From Lachnospiraceae bacterium (GTDB lineage Bacteria > Bacillota > Clostridia > Lachnospirales > Lachnospiraceae): a stretch of 37,556 nt of DNA. The stretch spans positions 1 through 37,556 of the forward strand of contig CAJTDX010000031.1 in assembly GCA_910575155.1 (NCBI GenBank), in the 5' to 3' direction. The notes under the pieces are model-generated. The model was not told where the DNA came from and did not search any database. It saw nothing but the letters and a program-made list of their open reading frames with translations. The translations under genes and the position numbers were made by a program. This document shows positions 7,645 through 15,120 of this stretch, piece after piece; within the stretch, counting starts at the first letter, position 1; each line of letters opens with the position of its first letter.

Positions 7645-8331
7645 TTACGTATTTCTTTCACCAAAAATTCCTGTTCCAACCCGAACCATAGTGGCGCCTT
7701 CTTCAATTGCCACCATATAGTCACCCGTCATGCCCATGGAAAGAATAGACATAGTTACATTATCAATGTTTTTTTCCATTATGTCAACAGATAATTCTCT
7801 AATTTGGCGAAAATACCTACGATTGTCTTCCGGATTCGTCACAAAAGGTGCAATTGTCATAAGCCCTTTTACAGAAATATTGGGCAATCTGGAAATATCT
7901 TCCACTAATTGCAGAGCTTCATTTCTAGAAGTACCGAACTTACTTTCTTCCTGGGCAATATTTACTTCTACCAGAATATTTGCACAGACCTGTTTCCTGT
8001 TCGCCTGAGTACTGATTTCCTCAGCAAGCCGCAGAGAATCAACCGAATGAATCAGTGAAACCTTGTCAATAATATATTTTACTTTATTCCTCTGCAGATG
8101 CCCAATCATATGCCAGCGGATATCTGCGGGAAGATTTGGATATTTATCCATGATTTCCTGTACTTTATTTTCGCCAAAATCCCTGCTTCCTGCTTCGTAT
8201 GCTTCCCTGAGCATTGCCACAGGTTTGGTTTTACTGACGGATATTAAAGTTACTTCTTCCGGTTTTCTGCCGGCCGCCGCACATGCCTTTTTTATATTTT
8301 CATGTACCTGGTCTATATGTTCCTTTATCAT
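7645..8331 (-). CDS. yggS: PLP homeostasis protein YggS/YlmE
   Basis: The 228-residue product is full length for the PLPBP/YggS family, a single-domain alanine-racemase-like barrel that binds pyridoxal phosphate without known catalysis. The PLP lysine is K34 in SVSKTKP. Other family blocks are FGENKVQE, WHMIGHLQRNK and SMGMTGDYMVAI, followed by GATMVRVGTGIFGER. It buffers free PLP and links to amino-acid metabolism. It is the first gene of the ylmE-ylmF-ylmH string and follows the HlyD-like gene by 15 bp. Confidence 0.94.
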   Translation of the reverse strand: MIKEHIDQVHENIKKACAAAGRKPEEVTLISVSKTKPVAMLREAYEAGSRDFGENKVQEIMDKYPNLPADIRWHMIGHLQRNKVKYIIDKVSLIHSVDSLRLAEEISTQANRKQVCANILVEVNIAQEESKFGTSRNEALQLVEDISRLPNISVKGLMTIAPFVTNPEDNRRYFRQIRELSVDIMEKNIDNVTMSILSMGMTGDYMVAIEEGATMVRVGTGIFGERNT

Positions 8332-8346
8332 AGGATGTTCCTCCTT

Positions 8347-9729
8347 CTATTGTATAAGCTGGTTTTCGCTGATGGCAGACGCATCTAATGCTATATGGTC
8401 ATACAACGAAATTCCAAAGTTTGTCCCTGTATCGACAATGGTGTATTCTTCATTCTGATATAAAACCTCAATTTTTCGGAATACGGCGTATCCCCGGTTA
8501 ATATTATAGACGCCCTGGAGAGCTTTCTGTTCTCTGAGAATAAAAGTTTCACTGGAATTCATTTTCAATATCGTATCTCCGGCTGAGAGCTCGCTGCCGT
8601 CTATATAGTACATTTCTTCTGTCTCTTCTGCCACTACAACGGATGCAAATTCTGTTATGGTTTTGCCGTCTTCGTTCTCATAGCGGCGCATAACGCCGTT
8701 AGAATTATCATTGCCGCCTTTTGTAAGATACTTTTTGGGAATCAGGAAGAACTCTTTTTTTGTCAGAGCCGTATTGGGAAGCTTCAGTCCGCTGATGTCC
8801 GATCTCAGCAGTTCTATCTCAAGATAACGGTCTGTGGCATAACGAAGTCCCGAATTCTGGAAATTCAATATCAGGTAATTGGCTCCGTCTCTCTGAATAA
8901 TTCTGGAGGCGCCCCATGCGGTAGAATTATCTTTTTTAAATTTTATTTTAAGATTGGATTCCTCAGATAATTCTTCAGCAAGCTGCTGATTTATTGGAAT
9001 CACCAGATTCCAAATCTCGCTGGTAATCAGCTTGTAGGCAGGATCTCCGGCAGTCACCTGTTCCCTGACCATCAAATTATTTTTGCCGTGCGCAGATTGA
9101 TCAAAAATATCTGCGGTAAAATTATCAATCGTGACGTTTTCCAGTCCGTCTGTGTTATAAACCACTACGCCCGGTTCTGCGGCACGGTAAATATGAAGAT
9201 TACTGTAATTACTGCCGGAATCTTCGAGGCTGGAAAGCGCCATTTCATTGATGGCTTCCATCAATTCTGCCTCCATATCATATTTGAACGAATATACCTG
9301 ATAAAATGTTTTGTCTGAATAGTCGTTGACATAATTCGAAGCTGTTTTCTCCAGATCTTTATAAGAATCTTTGTCAGAAAATAACTGGCCATTATTCTTA
9401 GCGCGGATATCTTTATAAAAAGTTCCAGTTTCATCAATAGAATATACATATGTGCTGACGCCCACTTTAGAGGCGTCTTTATTATAGTAATTGATATAAC
9501 CGGATTTCTCAGCTGTGTATATTTTTTCCTCCCGGAGTATCGTTCCGGTATATATATTGTTCTGTGTTATGGTTCCCTGTGAAACTTCATAAACAGCAAT
9601 TTGTTCTGTAGTAAAATACTGAAAAATATTATATACCAGGTAAATAAAAATAATCAGGAAAATAATAACCCCGATATTGAGCTGCGACATTCTGTGAAAT
9701 TTAACGATTTTTTTGTTTTGTTTTGCCAT
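8347..9729 (-). CDS. HlyD-like membrane-anchored protein
   Basis: The 460-residue product has a basic N-terminus and one membrane helix (about 16-36, IGVIIFLIIFIYLVYNIFQYF), then a large extracytoplasmic part. The segment after the helix (EQIAVYEVSQGTITQNNIYTGTILREEKI) resembles the beta-barrel/lipoyl entry of HlyD/RND adaptor proteins. The long central region is polar and poorly conserved. It ends with a beta-rich LVP, YLILNF and LPNTALTKKEFFLIPKKY stretch. No ABC or MFS partner is nearby; instead it heads the ylm division cluster. A role in envelope or division is inference. It starts ATG at 9727-9729 behind the promoter at 9792-9820. Confidence 0.65.
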   Translation of the reverse strand: MAKQNKKIVKFHRMSQLNIGVIIFLIIFIYLVYNIFQYFTTEQIAVYEVSQGTITQNNIYTGTILREEKIYTAEKSGYINYYNKDASKVGVSTYVYSIDETGTFYKDIRAKNNGQLFSDKDSYKDLEKTASNYVNDYSDKTFYQVYSFKYDMEAELMEAINEMALSSLEDSGSNYSNLHIYRAAEPGVVVYNTDGLENVTIDNFTADIFDQSAHGKNNLMVREQVTAGDPAYKLITSEIWNLVIPINQQLAEELSEESNLKIKFKKDNSTAWGASRIIQRDGANYLILNFQNSGLRYATDRYLEIELLRSDISGLKLPNTALTKKEFFLIPKKYLTKGGNDNSNGVMRRYENEDGKTITEFASVVVAEETEEMYYIDGSELSAGDTILKMNSSETFILREQKALQGVYNINRGYAVFRKIEVLYQNEEYTIVDTGTNFGISLYDHIALDASAISENQLIQ

Positions 9730-9791
9730 AAAACCTTAAGTCCTGCTTTTTGATAAAATTTTTTGATGATGCTTTTACACTTTGGTTATAC

Positions 9792-9820
9792 ATTTTACCA
9801 TTTTCCTAAAATAAACTCAA
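9792..9820 (-). promoter_or_regulatory. promoter for the HlyD-like/ylm/aroB/lspA/rluD operon
   Basis: The reverse strand reads TTGAGT (plus 9815-9820), 17 bp, TAAAAT (plus 9792-9797). It is the only strong promoter seen upstream of the eight-kilobase run from 9729 to 3764 and diverges from the DUF378 gene. Confidence 0.65.
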
Positions 9821-9893
9821 GACTCCCATGTATTTCCAACATGTTTTTTATGAAAAAGGCAATACTATATCCATGTAAAAGGAGGTAATGCAT

Positions 9894-10106
9894 ATGAATA
9901 CCAAAGGTTTGGATTATACGTTATTGGCGCTTGTAATTATAGGCGCTGTAAATTGGGGCTTAATTGGATTGTTTCGCTTTGATCTGGTGTCCTTCTTATT
10001 TGGTGATATGAGCTGGATTACCCGGATTGTATATGGAATTGTAGGAATTGGCGGTTTGTATCTGTGCAGTGTATTTGGAAGAATCCGTTCCATGAACGAA
10101 TCCTGA
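9894..10106 (+). CDS. DUF378 small membrane protein
   Basis: AAAGGAGG lies 8 bases before ATG at 9894; an ATG at 9888 is too close to that site to be the start. The 70-residue product has two hydrophobic helices joined by a short polar loop. It shows the DUF378 signature LALVIIGAVNWGLIGLFRFD, then the second helix IVYGIVGIGGLYLC. The family is widespread in Firmicutes, and its function is unknown. The gene is monocistronic, divergent from the ylm operon and closed by the hairpin at 10151-10179. Confidence 0.88.
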   Translation: MNTKGLDYTLLALVIIGAVNWGLIGLFRFDLVSFLFGDMSWITRIVYGIVGIGGLYLCSVFGRIRSMNES

Positions 10107-10150
10107 ACTGTGCGGTGATTTTCCCTGGAAAAAGCTCTCATGGTAAATAA

Positions 10151-10179
10151 GGGGTTATCGACTCTCTTACGATAACCCC
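10151..10179. terminator. bidirectional intrinsic terminator
   Basis: A perfect 10-bp stem (GGGGTTATCG / CGATAACCCC) with a 9-base loop is flanked by A-rich sequence on the left and T-rich sequence on the right. It sits between two convergent genes and can serve both. Confidence 0.85.
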
Positions 10180-10195
10180 TTTGTCTTCTGTAACC

Positions 10196-10615
10196 TTATA
10201 AAGATACAATGACTTTACCATTGGTACATTCCGGCAAATCATTTTCGTTTATGGAAATGCTCAGTACAAAATTAACATGAAACTTTGTACTGATTTCCTC
10301 TAATTTTGTAATTGCATGGGTGAGTTCTTCCTCTTTTATCATTGCAATAGTAAGGAAACTATCTAAATACATTTCTTCTAAATCGTGGTCCTGCGAAATA
10401 ATACCGCATAAAAATCCTAAAAATTCATCACAATTGGAAACCAAGTACTCTGAAACATTAATCAGACGGACTTTATTACTAAGTTCATACATATGCTTCT
10501 GGCTTTTATCCAAGTAAACGATATTGCCGGTAGCTGATTTTACCGATTCATTTACTTTATCCAGCAGATGCTTTGTCTTACCTTTTCCTTTTTCCCCAGC
10601 TATAATTTGTATCAT
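10196..10615 (-). CDS. small P-loop protein, function unknown
   Basis: The 139-residue product begins MIQIIAGEKGKGKTKHLLDK, a Walker A loop (GEKGKGKT) at the very N-terminus. Two predicted beta-alpha units follow. The C-terminal NFVLSISINENDLPE could be the Walker B-like strand, but no classical Walker B acidic pair is certain. It is short for a complete ATPase, so it may bind nucleotide without hydrolysing it or act with a partner. AGGAGGAG precedes the ATG, and a promoter lies at 10726-10754. I recognise no named family. Confidence 0.65.
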   Translation of the reverse strand: MIQIIAGEKGKGKTKHLLDKVNESVKSATGNIVYLDKSQKHMYELSNKVRLINVSEYLVSNCDEFLGFLCGIISQDHDLEEMYLDSFLTIAMIKEEELTHAITKLEEISTKFHVNFVLSISINENDLPECTNGKVIVSL

Positions 10616-10725
10616 GACAATCTCCTCCTAGTCTCAACCGCATTTGTGCAAAACAGATAAGTCACATCAGGTATAATAATGATTATTTATCTAATTTACA
10701 GACAACAGTTTCTTTTCGTAAAATA

Positions 10726-10754
10726 ATTATAGTATATATTTACAGAAAATTCAA
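10726..10754 (-). promoter_or_regulatory. promoter for the P-loop gene
   Basis: The reverse strand reads TTGAAT (plus 10749-10754), 17 bp, TATAAT (plus 10726-10731). It lies directly after the end of the carboxypeptidase gene and leaves a leader of about 100 nt before the ATG. Confidence 0.65.
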
Positions 10755-10757
10755 CTG

Positions 10758-11777
10758 CTATTTTGAAATTTTTCCCAACAATTCTGTCATTTCCAGATAC
10801 AGATTTTCACGACTGTCTGATTTATAGACAATTGAGATATAGGGAATCGTACCGCCTTTTTGACTGAACAGCACCAGACAGTAGCCGGCAGCATTGGTAG
10901 TACCCGTTTTTCCGCCGATCACCTGAACGCCTTGCGGAACGGTTTCCTCACCGTTCACATACTTATTGGTATTAATCCAGTCTTTGCTTATGGTTTCTCC
11001 GGAAGCAGCAGTTACGATCCCGGTATGACTCTGGCTGCTGATAATGGTAACAAACATTTCTTCCTGCAGAGCCGCCTGGAAAATCAAATACATATCATAT
11101 ACAGTTGTATAATGCGCTTCATCATGCAGTCCATGAGGATTCACAAAGTGAGAATTGGTAGCTCCCAGAGCAAGCGCTTCCTGGTTCATCAGTTTTGCAA
11201 ATTCTTCCGTACTTCCGGAAACCAGATCGGCAATTACATTTGCGGCATCATTTCCGCTGCACAGCATCAGTCCATATAACAATTCTTCCAGAGTGACAGT
11301 ATCTCCTGCAGAAAGTCCGCAGACCGTAGAGCCTGCCTCCAGTTGAAGTTCAGCTTCTGTTACAGTGGCTTTGGCGGAAAGATCTCCGTGTTTTAAGGCT
11401 GTATATGCCGTCAGAATCTTAGTGGTGCTTGCCGGGTAAAGACGCAGGTGAACATTTTTTCCAAATTCCATGTTATGTTCCTGAAGATTAAACAGGCCGG
11501 CCGCTTCTGATAAAGACGCAGTAATATCTCCGCTTAACTTGTCCTGCGTGTCTGCGACGCAGAGTTCTTCTGCAAAAAAAGCTGTATCGCTATTACTGCT
11601 TACAGTGGTGTTCAGCCCATAAGCTCTGGGACTCTCATATACATCATAGGGGTTATCTATGGTTATTTCCTGTCCGCAGCCGGCGGCAGATACAGACAAT
11701 ACCAGAAATAGTACAGCGGTTCTTTTACACAGTATACCTTTACAATGAAAATTTTTTATCTTATCTATACATTTCAC
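10758..11777 (-). CDS. D-alanyl-D-alanine carboxypeptidase lipoprotein (S11)
   Basis: The start appears to be GTG at 11775-11777, inside the end of mgsA, with GAGGAG upstream at a long 12-base spacing. The N-terminus carries a signal helix (RTAVLFLVLSVSAAGC) with a lipobox, giving a lipidated C34. The three active-site motifs of penicillin-binding serine peptidases are present: S117-T-T-K120, S174-G-N176 and K290-T-G. The enzyme trims the terminal D-Ala of stem peptides and so controls cross-linking. It is the last gene of the morphogenesis operon and overlaps mgsA by 17 bp. S11 enzymes often have a C-terminal membrane-anchoring helix; here the protein ends soon after the catalytic domain and anchoring is by lipid. 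Confidence 0.9.
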   Translation of the reverse strand: MKCIDKIKNFHCKGILCKRTAVLFLVLSVSAAGCGQEITIDNPYDVYESPRAYGLNTTVSSNSDTAFFAEELCVADTQDKLSGDITASLSEAAGLFNLQEHNMEFGKNVHLRLYPASTTKILTAYTALKHGDLSAKATVTEAELQLEAGSTVCGLSAGDTVTLEELLYGLMLCSGNDAANVIADLVSGSTEEFAKLMNQEALALGATNSHFVNPHGLHDEAHYTTVYDMYLIFQAALQEEMFVTIISSQSHTGIVTAASGETISKDWINTNKYVNGEETVPQGVQVIGGKTGTTNAAGYCLVLFSQKGGTIPYISIVYKSDSRENLYLEMTELLGKISK

Positions 11778-12156
11778 GCCACTCTAAATCTCCTCTGTCT
11801 AATGATTTGATCAGCAATTCCGCCGTGGCAAGATTCGTTGCCAATGGAATATTATACATATCGCATAAGTGTACCGTATTATTTACATCTGGCTCGTGAG
11901 ACTTTGGTGTGACAGGGTCTCGCAGAAAAATTACCAGGTCAATCTGATTATGCTCAATCTGAGCGGCAAGCTGCTGGGAACCTCCCAGATGACCTGCCAG
12001 ATATTTATGTATAGACAGGTTGGTAACTTCCTCAATCAGCCTTCCGGTGGTGCCTGTTGCATAGAGATCATTTTTGCAGAGAATTCCCCGATAGGCAATA
12101 CAAAAATTCTGCATTAGTTTTTTCTTGGAATCATGTGCAATCAATCCAATGTTCAC
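11761..12156 (-). CDS. mgsA: methylglyoxal synthase homologue lacking the catalytic Asp
   Basis: The 131-residue product has the MGS fold: IGLIAHDSKK, LYATGTTGRL (phosphate loop), FLRDPVTPKSHEPDVN and IPLATNLATAELLI. Aligned by motif with E. coli MgsA, D9 matches D20, H87 matches H98 and D90 matches D101. The GGDQQ motif that holds the catalytic base D71 reads GGSQQ here (S60), and the preceding GP is GH. Methylglyoxal synthase turns dihydroxyacetone phosphate into methylglyoxal and phosphate; this copy may be slow, altered or regulatory. It starts with GTG one base after the rodA stop and its 3' end overlaps the carboxypeptidase, so it is embedded in the cell-wall operon. Confidence 0.85.
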   Translation of the reverse strand: MNIGLIAHDSKKKLMQNFCIAYRGILCKNDLYATGTTGRLIEEVTNLSIHKYLAGHLGGSQQLAAQIEHNQIDLVIFLRDPVTPKSHEPDVNNTVHLCDMYNIPLATNLATAELLIKSLDRGDLEWREMYR

Positions 12157-12157
12157 G

Positions 12158-13282
12158 TTAAAAATCCCCCTTTCGATATTTCAGGGGCTGAAGCCCCACA
12201 TTTAAAACCAGTCCTATGCCGATAAAAAGACTTACCAGGGATGTAAGTCCATAACTCACAAAGGGAAGCGGCAAACCTGTATTTGGCATCATTCCTGTTA
12301 CCACGCAGATATTAACAAAGGTCTGAAAGCCAATCCAGGCGGCAACGCCGCCGCAAATCAGGCGGCCGGACAAGTCTTTTGCCTTTCTTCCTGCCAGAAT
12401 ACACTCAATGACAATAATAAGCAGCAGCAATAAAATGGCAGCGCTGCCTACAAACCCCAACTCTTCTCCAGCTACTGCAAAAATAAAATCTGTCTGAGGT
12501 TCTGGAATAAAATTTCCATTTTTTACAGAAAAAACGGTATCATTGTTCAGCCCTTTTCCCCACAGCAGCCCTGACCCGATCGCCATGATGGAGTTCTGCT
12601 GCTGGTAAGCATCGGTTGCATATTTTTCCGGCTGCAGCCATGCCATAATACGCCGCCACTGGTAATTATCCAGAATCGTCTGGCCAGGCTGCAGAATCAG
12701 ATAGATAAACAATGATCCTGCCGGAATCAGAACGGCAAGCACGCCTCCTATTATTTTATAACTTAATCCACTTAAAAACAAGAGTGCAATAAAAATGACT
12801 GCAACGACAATACTCGTCGATAAATCAGGCTGCTGTTCAATCATAATCCAGGGAATAAAAATCAGGATTCCTGATAATATGATAAAGGTAAACTTATTTA
12901 CGTTTTCGTAATATTTTCCAAAAAACCAGGAAAAAAACAGGATCAGCAGTACCTTGGCTAATTCAGAAGGCTGAAAGCGGAAGCCTCCCACTTCGATCCA
13001 GCGTACTGCTCCGCCGGCGTCGTCTCCGAATACATGAAATGTAATCAAAGAGAGAAGCCCGATATTAAATAAATAAATCAGCCAGCTGAAGCGTAAGATA
13101 AAGGAATAATCAATCAGAGAAACAATTATCATCACAATCAGGCCTAAAACCAGTCCAAGCACCTGCTTACTCTGCACGGAACGCTGGGCGCTGCCGATCA
13201 CGCTGATCCCAAGCATGGTCAGCGCTGTCACAAAAATAACCAAACGAAAATTGTAATTTCTAATCTGATATTGTTTCAACAT
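12158..13282 (-). CDS. rodA: RodA/FtsW-family peptidoglycan glycosyltransferase
   Basis: The 374-residue polytopic protein has about ten hydrophobic segments. SEDS-family blocks include GGAVRWIEVGGFRFQPSE, where the FQPSELAK motif is diagnostic, then EQQPDLSTS and a C-terminal PFVSYGLTSL. SEDS proteins polymerise lipid II into glycan strands outside the membrane with a class B PBP. Being in one operon with mreBCD and PBP2 favours RodA over FtsW or SpoVE. It lies between minE and the mgsA homologue. Confidence 0.93.
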   Translation of the reverse strand: MLKQYQIRNYNFRLVIFVTALTMLGISVIGSAQRSVQSKQVLGLVLGLIVMIIVSLIDYSFILRFSWLIYLFNIGLLSLITFHVFGDDAGGAVRWIEVGGFRFQPSELAKVLLILFFSWFFGKYYENVNKFTFIILSGILIFIPWIMIEQQPDLSTSIVVAVIFIALLFLSGLSYKIIGGVLAVLIPAGSLFIYLILQPGQTILDNYQWRRIMAWLQPEKYATDAYQQQNSIMAIGSGLLWGKGLNNDTVFSVKNGNFIPEPQTDFIFAVAGEELGFVGSAAILLLLLIIVIECILAGRKAKDLSGRLICGGVAAWIGFQTFVNICVVTGMMPNTGLPLPFVSYGLTSLVSLFIGIGLVLNVGLQPLKYRKGDF

Positions 13283-13312
13283 AACAAAATTCCTTACCTT
13301 CCATTTCTTATG

Positions 13313-13594
13313 TTACCGCGAATCTGAAGAGTGTTTCATATCTTTGATGGGAATATTCGCGTAAAGCGCGGGAACATTCCCATTATTTCCTTCAGATTCT
13401 GTCTGGGTAATCTGTATATCCAATCCTTCTGCATCAATCTCCATGTATTTGGAGATTACCTGGATAATGTCATTTTTAATCTTCTCCATTACTTCCGGAG
13501 AACAATTGGCGCGGTCGGAAACCAATAATAATTTTAACCGGTCTCTGGCGATTTCACCGGAATTTTTTCTTTTAAATAAATCCATTAAACCCAT
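13313..13594 (-). CDS. minE: cell division topological specificity factor MinE
   Basis: The 93-residue product has the MinE order. An N-terminal membrane-targeting and anti-MinCD segment (MGLMDLFKRKNSGEIARDRLKLLLVSDR) is followed by a C-terminal dimerisation domain (IIQVISKYMEIDAEGLDIQI). MinE displaces MinC and stimulates MinD ATPase to sweep the inhibitor from midcell. It begins 12 bp after the minD stop. The presence of MinE shows an oscillating or E. coli-like Min arrangement rather than the DivIVA/MinJ type of Bacillus. Confidence 0.93.
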   Translation of the reverse strand: MGLMDLFKRKNSGEIARDRLKLLLVSDRANCSPEVMEKIKNDIIQVISKYMEIDAEGLDIQITQTESEGNNGNVPALYANIPIKDMKHSSDSR

Positions 13595-13606
13595 ATCGGT
13601 TTCCTC

Positions 13607-14398
13607 CTAATTTTTTTTAAACAGATCTTTTAATTTGTTCCATACGCTGGATTTCACCTCCAAATCCAAAAAGGGAACCTTCTCTCCTAAAAGTCTGTGG
13701 CAGATATTGGCATATGCCTGTCCGGCAAGACAATCGCTGCCCACAAGCGGTTCGCCCTGATTTGTGGAGATTACAATCTGTTCGTCGTCCGGTACTGCGC
13801 CGATCAGTTCAATAGCAAGAATATCTGTAACGTCGTTGATATTCATCATGTCTCCGCGCTTTACCATATCCATACGAAGGCGGTTGACAATCAGTTCAAC
13901 ATTTTTCACATCATTTGCTCCCAGAAGCCCAATAATGCGGTCTGCATCACGAATTGCAGATACCTCCGGCGTGGTAACAACCAGGGCGCGGTCTGCTCCT
14001 GCAATCGCATTTTTAAAGCCCTGTTCAATACCTGCCGGACAGTCCAGCAAAATATAGTCAAAGTCTTCCCTCAATTCGTCAATGAGCTTTACCATCTGTT
14101 CCGGTGACACGGCAGTTTTGTCCCTTGTCTGCGCAGAAGGGAGCAAAGACAGGTTGGGATAACGCTTGTCCTTAATCAGCGCCTGCTTCATCCGGCAGTT
14201 GCCTTCAACCACGTCCACCAGATTATATACAATCCGGTTTTCCAGCCCCATAACTACATCCAGGTTGCGGAGTCCGATATCCGTATCAATCAATACCACT
14301 TTTTTGTCTAACTGTGCCAGACCTGTACCTACGTTTGCGGTGGTAGTGGTCTTTCCTACGCCGCCTTTTCCTGATGTTATAACGATTACTTCACTCAT
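13607..14398 (-). CDS. minD: septum-site determining ATPase MinD
   Basis: The 263-residue product starts VIVITSGKGGVGKTTTTANVG, the deviant Walker A with signature lysine K11 and catalytic K16. It has DTDIGLRNLDVVMGLENR and the Walker B-like DYILLDCPAGIE. The last residues (SSVWNKLKDLFKKN) form an amphipathic membrane-targeting helix. Bound to ATP, it dimerises on the membrane and recruits MinC. It lies between minC and minE with short gaps. Confidence 0.96.
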   Translation of the reverse strand: MSEVIVITSGKGGVGKTTTTANVGTGLAQLDKKVVLIDTDIGLRNLDVVMGLENRIVYNLVDVVEGNCRMKQALIKDKRYPNLSLLPSAQTRDKTAVSPEQMVKLIDELREDFDYILLDCPAGIEQGFKNAIAGADRALVVTTPEVSAIRDADRIIGLLGANDVKNVELIVNRLRMDMVKRGDMMNINDVTDILAIELIGAVPDDEQIVISTNQGEPLVGSDCLAGQAYANICHRLLGEKVPFLDLEVKSSVWNKLKDLFKKN

Positions 14399-14418
14399 CT
14401 ACTATATCCTCCTGATAT

Positions 14419-15102
14419 TTATATATTGTTCAATAGTCCCTTTGTAATGGGTTCAATATAAATATTTCCATCCTTTACAATTGCGACCTGTGGCTCGACA
14501 TGGGTCTGCTGTTTCCGTTTCCATTTTTTTCCGCTCTGGGCTTTGTCGGCGCTTCGCCCAATCACATCTCCGATTTTTACCTGGATAGGATCCATTACCA
14601 GAGCCGCAACAAAAGCCTGTTCATTGCCGTTTGCCCCCGCATAGGCATTTCCTTTCAGGGCCCCCAAAACTACGATATTTCCTTTGGAAATAACTTTTGC
14701 GCCAGGATTGATATCCCCAAGAATAATGATACTGCTCTCGCAGTCTAAAACCTGGCCGGAACGCAGGGTTCCTTTATAAAATTCCCCTGTCTTTCCTGCC
14801 TGCTCTTCCTCAAAATGTTCAATTTTCTGCCTGATCAATTCCTCCTTCAACGCATCATTATCTAAAATGCAAATGATATTTATATTGGTATGATCGGTGA
14901 TGGTTTCTACAATCCGAAACTCTTCCTCCTGGGTTAATTCTCTGCCCTCAAAGGAAATCGCCATTTTTGCATTTTTAAAAAAACCTTCCGCCTCCTTAAA
15001 TCTGTCCGTAACACATTCCAATAACTTTTCAAAATCCATACTGGCATCAAGAATCAGGTTGATTCCATACTTGTTGCTTTTTAAGACCACTGGTTTTGAC
15101 AC
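14419..15102 (-). CDS. minC: septum-site determining protein MinC
   Basis: The frame extends to a TTG at 15117, but a strong GGGAGGG lies six bases before GTG at 15100-15102 (VSKPVVLKSNKYG), which I take as the start. The roughly 227-residue product has an N-terminal FtsZ-inhibiting domain and a C-terminal right-handed beta-helix that binds MinD. The latter shows GQVLDCESSIIILGDINPGAKVIS, GNIVVLGALKGNAYAGANG and AFVAALVMDPIQVKIGD. MinC depolymerises FtsZ at non-central sites. It follows the PBP2 stop closely. Confidence 0.93.
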   Translation of the reverse strand: MSKPVVLKSNKYGINLILDASMDFEKLLECVTDRFKEAEGFFKNAKMAISFEGRELTQEEEFRIVETITDHTNINIICILDNDALKEELIRQKIEHFEEEQAGKTGEFYKGTLRSGQVLDCESSIIILGDINPGAKVISKGNIVVLGALKGNAYAGANGNEQAFVAALVMDPIQVKIGDVIGRSADKAQSGKKWKRKQQTHVEPQVAIVKDGNIYIEPITKGLLNNI

Positions 15103-15120
15103 TTTCATCCCTCCCAAGCA

